A stretch of 64,000 nt of DNA from Neoroseomonas eburnea (GCF_018129005.1 NZ_JAAEDL010000025.1:1-64000), one strand, 5' to 3'; counted from the stretch's first letter, positions 26,591 through 35,510 are shown. Numbers and translations: made by a program. Notes: generated by a model not told the origin, from the sequence alone.

Positions 26591-27904
26591 TCACGCCGCC
26601 AGCCGCCGCGTGAAGTCCAGCACCACCGGCGAATGCGGCCGGATCGCCGCCCGTTCCGCCACCAGCGCCTCGCTCAGCGCCGCATCGCCGCCGCGCAGCG
26701 CGGCCTCGATCAGCGTCAGGTCGATCAGGTCGCGCTGCGCATGGCTGCCGCCGAAGCGGTGCGCGATGTTGCGCACCGCGCGCAGCCGCCGCGTCGCCAT
26801 GGCGTGGTCGTCCTCGGCGAAGGCCTTCACGCCCCGGATCAGCGGCAGGCCGACGTCGCGCGTGAACATGGCGTTGTCGCCGGCGCCGGACGCGGCGCGC
26901 GTCGCGGCCTCGATCAGTGCCTCCAGCGGCCCCGGCCGGTCCGCGCGGAGGAAGGCCATCGCCGCATGCCAGTCGTTGAAGGCGTAGGACCCGGCGCCGC
27001 CGACGGTCTCCCACTGGTCGGCCACGGCCTGCCAGCGGTTGCCGACATCCAGGCCGCGCAGATGCAGCCGCCACAGCATGGCGGTGGCGTCGACCAGGTC
27101 CAGCACGATGCTGCTCTGACCGCCCCTGACCGGCCCGTCGTAGAGCGCGAGCACCTCGGCGATCTCGCCGCGTTCCAGGTGATACAGCGCCAGGTGCCAC
27201 CAGTTGTGAACGGCGAAGAAGGAGTCCCTGGACCATGCATCCGGATTGGCGCGCATCCAGGTGATGCCGTCCTCCACGCGGTTCTGCATCTCCAGCACAT
27301 GGGCGACCGCGTGCTGGCCCCAGCCGTCGCGCGGTTCCATCTCGACGGCGCGACGGCCGGCGCGCTCGGCGGCGGCGTAGTCGCCCATCTCCTCGAGGCC
27401 GAAGGCATGCATCGACAGCATGGCGTGGTAGCCGGGCATGCCCGCGTTCCAGGCCGGCAATGCGCGCGCGATGCGATCGCGCAGCATGCGCGCATGGCCG
27501 GTGAAGAAGTCGATCTGGTGGCCGCACTGCAGCGCCAGCATGTCGCGCGGATGCGCGATGGCGACATCCTCCATGGTGCGGGACGCCGCCCACCAGTCGC
27601 CTTCCACGAGGTGGGACAGCGCGGCGACATGCCCGCGTTCCTGCTCCGTCATCGGCAGGCGCCGCGCCGCGGCGATCGCCTCCCGCGCGACGGGAATGCC
27701 CGCGGGCTCGGTGCCGAGCAGGCAGAGCCAGGCGAGCAGCGCGTGGCCCATGACGAAGCCCGGGCTGTCCTCGACCGCGCGCTGCGCGGTGGCAACCGGG
27801 TCGCCGCTGTAGATGCGGAATTCCGCGAGGGCCTGCGCGTAGATGTCGCGGGCCGCGGCGCTCGCGCCGCTCAGGGCGTTGCCCATGCCGTCGGTGATGA
27901 TCAT
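26591..27904 (-). CDS. TTC38-like tetratricopeptide repeat protein
   Basis: 437 residues of degenerate TPR helices, resembling the TTC38 family found in bacteria and eukaryotes. Recognisable stretches: MGHALLAWLCLLG, LQCGHQIDFFTGHARMLRDRI, HAVAHVLEMQNRVEDGI and FAVHNWWHLALYHLERG, where the His-rich segments are conserved in this family. There is no signal peptide, so it is cytoplasmic. The family's function is unknown. It converges on the BTAD regulator, which also has TPRs, but the two are different families. Confidence 0.8.
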   Translation of the reverse strand: MIITDGMGNALSGASAAARDIYAQALAEFRIYSGDPVATAQRAVEDSPGFVMGHALLAWLCLLGTEPAGIPVAREAIAAARRLPMTEQERGHVAALSHLVEGDWWAASRTMEDVAIAHPRDMLALQCGHQIDFFTGHARMLRDRIARALPAWNAGMPGYHAMLSMHAFGLEEMGDYAAAERAGRRAVEMEPRDGWGQHAVAHVLEMQNRVEDGITWMRANPDAWSRDSFFAVHNWWHLALYHLERGEIAEVLALYDGPVRGGQSSIVLDLVDATAMLWRLHLRGLDVGNRWQAVADQWETVGGAGSYAFNDWHAAMAFLRADRPGPLEALIEAATRAASGAGDNAMFTRDVGLPLIRGVKAFAEDDHAMATRRLRAVRNIAHRFGGSHAQRDLIDLTLIEAALRGGDAALSEALVAERAAIRPHSPVVLDFTRRLAA

Positions 27905-28019
27905 GCCGTCCTCCTGTCCTTCCTGGCTGACGGCGGCGATCTAGCCGGCCTGGCGTGAGGCCGGACGCAAGACCGGCGTGACGCCGGCGTGAAACACGTG
28001 ACCCGCATCACGCCACGGG

Positions 28020-28092
28020 CGCGCTCGCAGATCATTCGAGAATGCCGGCGCAGGATTCGAGCATGCGCCGGCCGGCGCTTTCTCGAACGGTC
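28020..28092. repeat. Hairpin with family C-type end
   Basis: Inverted repeat GCCGGCGCA (28044-28052) with TGCGCCGGC (28064-28072), followed by TTTCTCGAACGGTC, a variant of the family C tail. It lies directly downstream of the TetR gene stop and may act as its terminator, although no T-tract follows. The rest of the 190-bp gap up to 27904 shows nothing else. Confidence 0.55.
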
Positions 28093-28094
28093 GG

Positions 28095-28727
28095 TCAGGG
28101 GCGCAGATAGCCCAGCACCACCTCGACGACGTGCTTCTCCCGCGCCTCCAGCGCGGCCTCGGTGCCGAGATCCTCGCCGAAGATGGTCGACAGCGTGTGC
28201 CGGTTCGCCACCCAGAAATGCCCGAGGCCGAGCATCGTCACATAGAGCTGCAGCGCATCGACGCCGCGGCGGAAGGCGCCGGCGTCCTCGCCGCGCTTCA
28301 GCACGGCGCGCAGGCTGTCGAGCAGCGGTGAGTACATCGCCGGCACCTCCGCGCTGCGCTTGAGATACGCCGCGCGATGGATGTTCTCCTGGTTGAGCAG
28401 GGCGACGAATTCCGGATGCGCCGCGGTGTAGCGCAGGTTGAAGCGCACCAGGCGGGACATAGCCTCGACGGGTTCGAGGTGCTCGACCTCCAGCGCGCGC
28501 TCCTCGGCGCGCTTGGCGGCATAGGCGTGCTCCAGCACGGTCAGCCAGAGCTCCTCCTTCGAGCCGAAATGCGCGTAGAGCATGCGCTTGTTGGCGCCGG
28601 AGCGCGCGGCGATCTCGTCGACCCGCGCGCCGGCCAGGCCGTTCAGGGCGAATTCGGTCAGCGCCGCGTCCAGGATGCGCTGGCGCGTCGCCGCGGCACG
28701 GGGCGAAAGGGGGCGTGGCGCATCCAT
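28095..28727 (-). CDS. TetR-family transcriptional regulator
   Basis: 210 residues. The N-terminal helix-turn-helix (about 12-60) reads RQRILDAALTEFALNGLAGARVDEIAARSGANKRMLYAHFGSKEELW, a textbook TetR domain. The C-terminal ligand domain is of the kind seen in RutR-like/TetR_C regulators. The start ATG shares one base with the stop of the upstream reductase-like gene (TGATG), so the two are cotranscribed and translationally coupled; the regulator probably controls its own operon. The ligand is unknown. Confidence 0.9.
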   Translation of the reverse strand: MDAPRPLSPRAAATRQRILDAALTEFALNGLAGARVDEIAARSGANKRMLYAHFGSKEELWLTVLEHAYAAKRAEERALEVEHLEPVEAMSRLVRFNLRYTAAHPEFVALLNQENIHRAAYLKRSAEVPAMYSPLLDSLRAVLKRGEDAGAFRRGVDALQLYVTMLGLGHFWVANRHTLSTIFGEDLGTEAALEAREKHVVEVVLGYLRP

Positions 28728-29752
28728 CAGAACCGGCCGTTCCGCACCTCGAACTTGGTCGCCTTGCCAAGCGACCGTCCGCCGTGCGCCACCCATTCCG
28801 CCACCCAGTCGAGCATCCGCGCCAGCGGCACGGAAGGATAGCCGAATGCCGCGAAGGCCCGCGCGGCGTTGGAAAGCAGCGCATCCGGCGCCTCCTGCCC
28901 CTCCAGCAACGGCGCCTTGCCGAAGCGGCGGCCGAACTGCTGCGCGACCCAGCGGACGGAGACCGTCTCCGGCCCCGTCACGTTGAGGATGGGGCAGGAC
29001 GGATCGGCGCGGCGCAGCGCGCGCAACGTCCAGGCATTGGCATCGCCCTGCCAGATCACATTGGCATGACCCATGGCGAGCGGCACGGGCCGTTCCTCCA
29101 GTACCCTGGTGGCGATGTCGTGCAGCACGCCGTAGCGCAGGTCGATCGCGTAGTTCAGCCGGATGCCGAAGCAGGGCGTGCCGCGGGTCGCCGCGGCGTG
29201 CTGGAACACCCGCTCGCGCCCGAGGCAGGAGGCCGCGTAGTCGCCCACCGGCGCCGGCGCCGTGTCCTCCCCCGCGCCGCCCGAAGTGACCGGCACCAGC
29301 GGCAGCACGTTGCCGGTCGAGAAGAAGACGACGCGCGAGGACGCCCAGCGTTCGGCGACCATCGCCGGGAGCAGCACGTTCATCGCCCAGGTCAGCGGCT
29401 CGTTGCCGCTGGAGCCGAACTTGCGCGCCGCCATGAACACGACGTTGGGGGCGTCGGGCAGGGCGGCGAGCGCGGCGCGGTCGGTCAGGTCGGCGGCGAG
29501 GCATTCGACGCCCCAGGATTCCATCCGCGCCCGCAGCCCATCCTCCGACCACCGCGCAACGGCGATGACGCGGCGCGAGGGGTCGGCGCGCTTCGCCTGG
29601 CGGCACAGGGTCGGGCCCATCTTGCCGGCGGCGCCGAGCACCAGGATGTCGCCCGGCGCGGCGGCGAGATCTTCCGCCAGCGCCCGATCGGGGCGCGAGA
29701 GCACCTCCTCGAGCGCGGTCTCGTCGGCAATGGTCGTCGGCCAGTCCTGCAC
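28727..29752 (-). CDS. NAD-dependent epimerase/dehydratase (atypical SDR)
   Basis: 341 residues from a GTG at 29752; this start is preferred because GGAGGAA lies six bases upstream, whereas the ATG at 29803 has no such site. Rossmann glycine motif VLGAAGKMGP near residue 30. Extended SDR core: VVFMAARKFGSSGNEPLTWAMNVLLPAMVAE, then VVFFSTGNVLPLVP. The usual YxxxK is not clear; a Tyr occurs in VGDYAASCLGRERVFQ, without the Lys four residues on, so catalysis may differ from classical epimerases. Paired with a TetR gene. Confidence 0.82.
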   Translation of the reverse strand: MQDWPTTIADETALEEVLSRPDRALAEDLAAAPGDILVLGAAGKMGPTLCRQAKRADPSRRVIAVARWSEDGLRARMESWGVECLAADLTDRAALAALPDAPNVVFMAARKFGSSGNEPLTWAMNVLLPAMVAERWASSRVVFFSTGNVLPLVPVTSGGAGEDTAPAPVGDYAASCLGRERVFQHAAATRGTPCFGIRLNYAIDLRYGVLHDIATRVLEERPVPLAMGHANVIWQGDANAWTLRALRRADPSCPILNVTGPETVSVRWVAQQFGRRFGKAPLLEGQEAPDALLSNAARAFAAFGYPSVPLARMLDWVAEWVAHGGRSLGKATKFEVRNGRF

Positions 29753-29813
29753 GGCGGTTCCTCCTGCCGGGCATCCTTGCCCCCCTGCAGGAAGGCTGTC
29801 CATCAGCGCGCGG

Positions 29814-31145
29814 TCAGCGCGCCTCCTGCGCGGCGGCGACCTCGACCGGCCGGGGCAGCAGCAGGAAGACCTCGGCCTCGTCGCGCATGCGCCCGGCCCG
29901 GTCCCCGGCCTCCGGCCCCCAGCCCCAGAAGAAGTCGGTGCGGGCAGGGCCGCGGATCGCGCCCCCGGTGTCCTGCGCCACCACCAGCCGGCCTGCCGGC
30001 GGCGTGTCCCGCCGCGCGGCGGGGTCGCGCACGGTGACGAACATCGGCAGGCCGAGCGGGATGAAGGCGCGGTCCACCGCGACACTGCGCTGCGGCGTCA
30101 ACGGCACGCCGAGCGCGCCGATCGGCCCCTGGTCGGGCGCCAGCCCCTCCACGCGCCGGAAGAAGACGTAGGAGGGATTGCCGCGCAGCAGTTCGGTCGC
30201 TCGCTCATGTCCCGCCGTGGCCAGCCAGGCACGGAGCGCCTGCATAGACATCTGCTCGCGCGCGATCTCCCCGCGCTCGATCAGCAGCCGGCCGATCGAG
30301 ACGTAGCCGCGGCCGTTGTGGCCGGCGAAGCCGACGCGGATCATCTCGCCGCTCGGCAGGATGACGCGGCCGGAGCCCTGAATGTGCAGGAAGAAGGCAT
30401 CGGCCGGGTCGTCCACCCACACCAGCTCGAGCCCGCGCCCCTCCAGCGCGCCGGTGTCGATCGCCGCGCGGTCGGGGAAGGGTTCGAGCCTGCCCTCCAC
30501 CATCATGCCGTAGCGGCGGCGCATCGGATTGCCGATGACCGGGAGTTCCGCCAGCTCCGGCGGGCGGGCATGCAACGGCGTGCGGAATACCTCGCTCGGC
30601 TCGGTCGCTCCGCGCAGGATGGGCTCGTAGTAGCCGGTCATGATGCCGCTGCCGGCGGCGAAGGCCTCGAAGCGGGCTTCGAGGAAGCGCCGCACCGCCA
30701 GGTGGCGTTCCGCCTGCCAGGCGGCGACCCGGCGTTCATGGGCGCGGCCCGCGCCGCGGCGGGGCGGCCGCGGCAGGTCGCGCTCCAGCGCCCGCAGCTC
30801 AAGACAGATGGTCTGCCAGGTGCTGGCGCTGCCGGCGCGCAGCGCGGCTTCACCCTGGCCGCCGAGCGCATAGTCCGGCCGCATCGGGCGGATCGCGGCG
30901 CAGCTTGCGTGAAGAGCCGGCAGGATCTCGGCATGACCATCCGAGGGCCAGCCAGGGAGATCCTCGAAGGAGACGGGGCGCAGCAAGGGCGGGGCGGGCG
31001 GCGGTGCCTCCTCTCCCTGCCGTGCTGGCGGCTCGGGGTCCGGCGTGGGGCCGCCATGCTGCGCGGCCGCCGGGCGGACGAAGAACGCCGCGACCAGCAT
31101 CGCCGCCGCCAGAACGGCGCGGCCGAAGATGTCCTTCCGGACCAT
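29814..31145 (-). CDS. mltA: Membrane-bound lytic murein transglycosylase A
   Basis: Cleaves the MurNAc-GlcNAc bond in peptidoglycan, forming 1,6-anhydro-MurNAc. 443 residues. Signal peptide MVRKDIFGRAVLAAAMLVAAFFVRPAAAQ; no lipobox Cys, so it is periplasmic rather than lipid-anchored in this organism. The MltA barrel domain shows GIMTGYYEPILRG and DPADAFFLHIQGSGRV. The C-terminal 3D domain has VVAQDTGGAIRGPARTDFFWGWG with the catalytic Asp residues. It follows timA, a typical alphaproteobacterial pairing, with an 80-bp gap. Confidence 0.95.
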   Translation of the reverse strand: MVRKDIFGRAVLAAAMLVAAFFVRPAAAQHGGPTPDPEPPARQGEEAPPPAPPLLRPVSFEDLPGWPSDGHAEILPALHASCAAIRPMRPDYALGGQGEAALRAGSASTWQTICLELRALERDLPRPPRRGAGRAHERRVAAWQAERHLAVRRFLEARFEAFAAGSGIMTGYYEPILRGATEPSEVFRTPLHARPPELAELPVIGNPMRRRYGMMVEGRLEPFPDRAAIDTGALEGRGLELVWVDDPADAFFLHIQGSGRVILPSGEMIRVGFAGHNGRGYVSIGRLLIERGEIAREQMSMQALRAWLATAGHERATELLRGNPSYVFFRRVEGLAPDQGPIGALGVPLTPQRSVAVDRAFIPLGLPMFVTVRDPAARRDTPPAGRLVVAQDTGGAIRGPARTDFFWGWGPEAGDRAGRMRDEAEVFLLLPRPVEVAAAQEAR

Positions 31146-31225
31146 GAACGATTGATACTCCAGCCCGGCCGGCGCCGCGACTCTCCGGGGGCTGATGGAG
31201 TGCCGCGGACGCCCCGGCCCTGGGC

Positions 31226-31891
31226 TCAGGCGGGCCGGGTTCCCACCAGCTTCCAGGTAGGATCGGTCGAGGAAAGATCGCGCTGGAAGGTCCAGAGGTC
31301 GGTGATCTCAGTCACAGCCTCGGCGCCGGCGCTGATCGTGCCGTCGCGGCCGGTGGTCAGGTTCACCTGGTCGGAGACGATGCGCACGGTGATGTCGGCG
31401 ACGCTGCCGCGCAGATCGGCTGCCTCGATCGACATGTCGTGGATGGCGCGGAGTTCCGTGCGCTGGGTTTCCCCGGCCTGCTCGCGGCTGGCAATGGCGC
31501 CCTCGAAGCCGGCATAGGCCTCGTCCGAGAGCAGGTTGCGCAGCGTGCCGCGATCGCCGGCGGCGAAGGCCTCGATGATCATGCGGAAGGCGCCCTCGGC
31601 GCCGCCCAGGAAGGCGATGGGATCGAAGGCGGGGTCGGCGCCGCGGATGCGCATCAGGGCCTGGCCGACGGGCGAACGCGGGTCGGGCACTGCGCGCCGG
31701 CCGGCCTCGGACGGGGGCGGGGCGATCGCCTCCGCCTCCCGCCCGGCAGGGGCCTGGCCAAGGCCGGGCGCCGCCTCGCCCTGCGGCCGCTCGAAGCCGG
31801 TGCGTTTGCCGAGCACGCTCCGCAGACGCAGCACCAGGAACGCCGCGACCATGGCGAAGAGTATCAGATCGATCGGCAGGCCGCCTGTCAT
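31226..31891 (-). CDS. Tim44/TimA family protein
   Basis: 221 residues from the ATG at 31891, preceded by AAGGAGTTTCCC; the frame to 31915 is not needed. An N-terminal membrane anchor (LPIDLILFAMVAAFLVLRLRSVLG, residues 5-28) is followed by a Pro/Ala-rich linker, then a Tim44-like domain (about 75-221; FGGAEGAFRMIIEAFAAGDRG-type opening, ending LWTFQRDLSSTDPTWKLVGTRPA). Bacterial members are inner-membrane proteins related to the mitochondrial import motor subunit; a role in membrane-protein handling is suspected. Confidence 0.9.
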   Translation of the reverse strand: MTGGLPIDLILFAMVAAFLVLRLRSVLGKRTGFERPQGEAAPGLGQAPAGREAEAIAPPPSEAGRRAVPDPRSPVGQALMRIRGADPAFDPIAFLGGAEGAFRMIIEAFAAGDRGTLRNLLSDEAYAGFEGAIASREQAGETQRTELRAIHDMSIEAADLRGSVADITVRIVSDQVNLTTGRDGTISAGAEAVTEITDLWTFQRDLSSTDPTWKLVGTRPA

Positions 31892-32017
31892 GGGAAACTC
31901 CTTGCAGCCCTTCACTTAGGGCCGCGTTGCCGCCGCCGCAACATCACCCGCGGGTAGTTGCCGGCAGCCACGCCGCCCGCTACCCCGGTTCTCGGCCGGG
32001 CCGAGGGAAAGCGCCGC

Positions 32018-32575
32018 ATGATCCTGCTCCGTCACGGACAGAGCGAATTCAACCTGCTCTTCACCCAGACGCGTAGGGACCCGGGCATCGTGGACCCGGT
32101 GCTGACGCCGCTCGGCCACAGCCAGGCGGGCGCCGCGGCCGAGGCGCTGGCGCGGGAGGAGATCCGCCGCATCGTCGTCTCCCCCTATCGCCGCGCCATC
32201 CAGACGGCGTTGCCGGTGGCGCGGCGCCTCGGGCTGCGGCTGACCGTCACGCCGGTGGTGCGGGAACGCTACGCCTTCTCCTGCGACATCGGCAGTCCGA
32301 CGACGGAGCTCGGCATGGCCTTCCCGGAGGTGGATTTCACCCATCTCGAGGAGGTCTGGTGGCCGGCGGAAGAGGAACCCGCCGCGCAGGTCGAGGGCCG
32401 CGCTTCCCTGTTCCGTGCCGAGATGGCCGCGCTCGACGACTGGGCGCATACGCTGGTGGTCTCGCACTGGGGCTTCATCCTTGCCTTCACCGGGCAGAGC
32501 GTGATGAACGGCCAGATGCTGCGGGTCGATCCGACGATACCGGGTCCGGACACGGTCGTCTGGAAGCACCACTGA
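32018..32575 (+). CDS. Histidine phosphatase family protein
   Basis: 185-residue phosphoglycerate mutase-like protein. The phosphoacceptor motif LLRHGQSEFN opens the protein (R5-H6-G7), the second catalytic His is H150 in VVSHWGFI, and the IVVSPYRRAIQTA segment carries the supporting Arg. Start at 32018 follows GAGGGAAAGCGCCGC. The substrate is unknown; relatives include SixA, CobC and broad phosphatases. It diverges from timA and is followed by transposase debris. Confidence 0.88.
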   Translation: MILLRHGQSEFNLLFTQTRRDPGIVDPVLTPLGHSQAGAAAEALAREEIRRIVVSPYRRAIQTALPVARRLGLRLTVTPVVRERYAFSCDIGSPTTELGMAFPEVDFTHLEEVWWPAEEEPAAQVEGRASLFRAEMAALDDWAHTLVVSHWGFILAFTGQSVMNGQMLRVDPTIPGPDTVVWKHH

Positions 32576-32640
32576 TCCCGGCGGTCACTTTCAGTTTCAT
32601 GCGCCGTCAAGCGTCGGGCGTCGCCTCCGGCGGCTAGGAA

Positions 32641-33395
32641 ACCATTGTCGCCGCAACCCTCGGCGCCGCCGGTTTGCCGGTCGTCGTCGTCAACCCGGCC
32701 CAGCTCCGCGACTTCGGCCATGCCCTTGGTCAGCGCGCGTAGACCGATCCGATCGACGCCCGACTGATCGCCACCTTCGTGTCCGCCGCGCGCCCGGCCA
32801 TCCGCCCGTTGCCCGGCGAGGCCACCCGGCGTCTCGCCGACCTCGTCGCCCGCCACCGCCAGATCATCGCCATGACGGTTCCCGGACGGCGGCGCCTGAA
32901 GCGCTTCCCGGAGCGTCGCCTGCGGCGCGGCATCGCCCACCCATTCGACGCCCCGCAGCGCGAGCTCTCCGAGCTCGACAGCGGGATCGACGACGACTTT
33001 CGCGGCAGCCCCGCCCGACGCGAAAACGAGGATCTGCTCACCTCCGTCCCCGGCATCGGTCCCGCCATCGCGCGGACCACAATCGCCGAACCGCCCGAGA
33101 TCGGCCGGCTCGACGCGCTGCGCTGGCCGGCCTCACGCCCTGGACGCGTCAGTCCGGCCCGTGGGCGGCTTCATCGGCGGTGGCCGCGCCTGCCTCCGGG
33201 CCGCCCCTTGCACATGGGTGCCGCCACCGCCATCCGGCACAACCCCGCTCTCAAGGCCTTTCGCAACCGCCTGGTCGCCGCCGGCAAGCGCGCAATGGGC
33301 GCGATCATGGCCGTCGCGCGAAAGCTCCTCGCCATCCTCAACGCCATCATTCGGGACAAGGAACCGTGGCTGCCAAGACCCGCTCAACCGACATC
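32641..33395 (+). pseudogene. IS110-family transposase remnant
   Basis: Decayed IS110 (DEDD/serine-type) transposase. Readable pieces in order: TIVAATLGAAGLPVVVVNPA-QLRDFGHALGQRA, then an in-frame TAG at 32740 exactly where the family has Lys of AKTD(R)IDA, then TDPIDARLIATF; the C-terminal LLTSVPGIGPAIARTTIAE helix-hairpin; LAGLTPWTRQSGPW, GGFIGGGRACLRA and HMGAATAIRHNPALKAF lie in three successive frames; then VARKLLAILNAIIRDKEPW. So it has a nonsense mutation, about three frameshifts, and a missing N-terminus carrying the first catalytic acidic residues. It cannot encode an active transposase. Confidence 0.85.
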
Positions 33396-33633
33396 GGGAT
33401 GCCGGTTTCGACCACGGCCGCCGCACCCGGCGCCGCGCGCCATGCCTCCGGCTCTGGCCGACGAGGTCGTCGGCCAGGTTCGGCGGCACGATGCCTCAGG
33501 CCGCTTCGCCCGATCAGGCGAAACCGGCCGATCGGAAGCGGCTCCGGCAACGATGGCGTGCGATCCCGCAGGATCGGGAACGACCGCCCAAGCGGCTCGG
33601 AAATCCATGCGCAACTGCGACGGGCGACGCGGC
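33396..33633. other. Gene-free debris with repeat fragments
   Basis: After the transposase remnant. It contains a family E-like CCGATCAGGCG...CCGATCGG pairing (about 33508-33535) and a CGCGCGCCAT...CCTGGCCGA stretch resembling the bases at 51195, just upstream of a family D copy. No gene is seen. Confidence 0.5.
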
Positions 33634-33999
33634 TCAGGGCCGCGCGGGCGTCGCTGGCTGTGCCGGGGCGGCGGGCTGCGCGCCCATGCGGTCTCCCTGC
33701 CGCATGGTCCATTCGCCGGCGCCCTGCATCTGCTGGCCGGTCCAGCGCATGGCGCGGCCGACAGCCGAACCGGTTTCCTCGGCCGCGCGCCCCAAGGCCT
33801 GGCCGGTCTGATCCGCCGCGCGGTCGATCGCAGCGCCGGTGCGCTCGCCGAAGCCCGCTTGCGGTGCAGGTGCGGGGGCAGCCTGGGCGGGGGCGGGTTC
33901 GGCCGGCCGCGGCACCGGCGGCGGCAGGCTGCCGGCCGTCTGCGCCAAGGCGGGCGCGGCGGCCATGGCCAGGATCAGGGTGGCAGGGACGAGACGCAT
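33634..33999 (-). CDS. Small secreted 11-residue-repeat protein
   Basis: 121 residues with a signal peptide (MRLVPATLILAMAAAPALAQ, cleavage about 20) and a Pro/Ala linker. Then four consecutive 11-residue units: RTGAAIDRAAD (53-63), QTGQALGRAAE (64-74), ETGSAVGRAMR (75-85), WTGQQMQGAGE (86-96). Hendecad periodicity suggests an amphipathic helix or right-handed coiled coil, as in LEA-type proteins. The ATG at 33999 is chosen because it begins the signal peptide. The next upstream gene encodes the same repeat type. No known family is recognised; a periplasmic role is inferred. Confidence 0.7.
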   Translation of the reverse strand: MRLVPATLILAMAAAPALAQTAGSLPPPVPRPAEPAPAQAAPAPAPQAGFGERTGAAIDRAADQTGQALGRAAEETGSAVGRAMRWTGQQMQGAGEWTMRQGDRMGAQPAAPAQPATPARP

Positions 34000-34085
34000 C
34001 GATGCCTCCAGCGGGATCATGCGCCGGTATGCCCGGCGCGGCGCGGCCGGAATGACGGCCTGCGCCGGTGGCGACAGCGTGGCGG

Positions 34086-34316
34086 TCAGTCCCCGAAGGC
34101 CCATTGCCCGGCGCGGCGGAGCTTGCGCCCGGTCCAGTCCGCTGCGCGTTCAAGCGCGGAGCCGGTGCGGCGGGCGCCGCGCTCGACCGCTTCGCCGGTG
34201 CGCTTGGCGCCGCGCTCCACCGCGCGTCCCGCGCGCTGCACCGCTCCTTCCGAGGCCGCCGCCGGCAGGGCGGCAGCCGAGGCCATAAGGGCCAGGATCC
34301 AGGCTCGCCGTGTCAT
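34086..34316 (-). CDS. Small secreted 11-residue-repeat protein (paralogue)
   Basis: 76 residues. Signal peptide MTRRAWILALMASAAALPAAA (about 21), then four 11-residue units: RAGRAVERGAK (28-38), RTGEAVERGAR (39-49), RTGSALERAAD (50-60), WTGRKLRRAGQ (61-71). The last two units match the phase and Trp position of its neighbour (RTG.A..RAAD and WTG), so the pair arose by duplication. It is much more basic (many Arg/Lys) than its partner. 86 bp separate the two genes. Function unknown. Confidence 0.7.
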   Translation of the reverse strand: MTRRAWILALMASAAALPAAASEGAVQRAGRAVERGAKRTGEAVERGARRTGSALERAADWTGRKLRRAGQWAFGD

Positions 34317-34347
34317 GCCCGCAACTTGGGCAAGCGGTGCGGCCGGG

Positions 34348-35313
34348 TCAAGAATCCAGCCGTATCCCGAGATCCCGGATCAGCGGCCGCCACAGCGCGT
34401 TCTCCGTGGCGACGAAGGCATCGAACTCGGCGGCGCTCCAGCGGGTGGTCTGGATGCCAAGGGCGCGGGTGCGGGCCTGCACCTCGTCCGAGGCCACGGC
34501 GCGGACCAGTTCCGCGTTCAGGCGCGCGATGATCGGCGCGGGGGTGCCCTTCGGCACGCTGATGCCCTGCCAGCCGAAGGCGACGGCGTCGTAGCCGGTT
34601 TCGCGCATCGTCGGGACGTCGGGGACCTCGACGGTGCGCTCCTCCGTCAGCACGGCGAGCGCGCGGACGCGGCCGTCGCGGATGAAGGGCAGGCCGGTGG
34701 CGGTGTCGATCATCACCGTCTCGACGCTACCGGCCAGCAGGTCCTGCATCGCCGCCTGGCCGCCGCGATAGGGCACGTGCTCGGCGGCGAGGCCGGAACG
34801 CCGCTTCACCAGTTCCATCGCGAGGTGGTGGGGGGAGGCGATCGCGGGGCTGCCATAGGTCGGTGCGCGGGCCTGGCTGGCCGCGAGCAGTGTTCGAAAA
34901 TCGGCCCAGGGCGCGTCGGCGCGGCAGACGATGTAGAGCGGGAAGCGGCCGATGAAACCTACCCCGGTCAGGTCGCGGTCGGGATCATAGGGCAGCCGGA
35001 CGTAGAGCGCCGGGTTGTAGACCAGGATGCCATTGTCGGCGTGCAGCCAAGTGTGCCCGTCGGCAGGGGCGCGGACCGCGGTTTCGCTGGCCAGAACGGC
35101 GCCGCCGCCGGGCCGGTTCTCCACCACCACGTTCTGGCCCAGGCGCGGGCCCATCTGGTTGGCCATCAGCCGGGCGAAAACATCCGAGGGACCGCCGGCC
35201 GGGTAGCCGACGATGAGACGAAAGGGACGGTCCGGCCAGCCGGCCGGCTGCGCCCGCGCGGCGCCCGCCGCCAGCCCCAGGCCCATGCCGATCGCGCCGC
35301 GTCGTCCGATCAT
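34348..35313 (-). CDS. Bug-family tripartite tricarboxylate transporter receptor (3)
   Basis: 321 residues from the ATG at 35313 (MIGRRGAIGMGLGLAAGAARAQ signal peptide with a twin-Arg-like start). Bug hallmarks: WPDRPFRLIVGYPAGGPSDVFAR, NVVVENRPGGGAVLASETAVRAPADGHT, and AEHVPYRGGQAAMQDLLAGSVETVM. The frame extended to 35439 is Arg-rich and rejected. No tctAB nearby. It is downstream of an amidohydrolase gene by about 200 bp on the same strand. Confidence 0.92.
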   Translation of the reverse strand: MIGRRGAIGMGLGLAAGAARAQPAGWPDRPFRLIVGYPAGGPSDVFARLMANQMGPRLGQNVVVENRPGGGAVLASETAVRAPADGHTWLHADNGILVYNPALYVRLPYDPDRDLTGVGFIGRFPLYIVCRADAPWADFRTLLAASQARAPTYGSPAIASPHHLAMELVKRRSGLAAEHVPYRGGQAAMQDLLAGSVETVMIDTATGLPFIRDGRVRALAVLTEERTVEVPDVPTMRETGYDAVAFGWQGISVPKGTPAPIIARLNAELVRAVASDEVQARTRALGIQTTRWSAAEFDAFVATENALWRPLIRDLGIRLDS

Positions 35314-35371
35314 CGTCCTGTCCTTGTGGATGCGGGCGGCAATCTGCCGCCGGCGGCGGGGCGCGCCAAGG

Positions 35372-35400
35372 GGTGGGGTCGAGCAACGGCTCGACCACCC
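35372..35400. other. Hairpin between amidohydrolase and Bug genes
   Basis: GGTCGAGC (35377-35384) pairs with GCTCGACC (35389-35396), loop AACG, extended by GTGG/ACC outside a bulge. It sits between two minus-strand genes and could be an attenuator or processing site. There is no T-tract. Nothing else is visible in 35401-35510. Confidence 0.4.
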
Positions 35401-35510
35401 GCGCGGAGCTGCCCCCACCCTGCTGCCGATCGAGGTCACCGGCGGCTTGCGCCCGGCGTCCCAGGGCAGGAAGAGCCGGGCGCCAAGGGTTGCGACGAGC
35501 TGCCGATGGC

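Noticed and set aside
33133-33489. Minus-strand frame of 118 codons over the IS110 remnant
   Set aside because: Antisense of transposase debris; no ribosome site or recognisable family.
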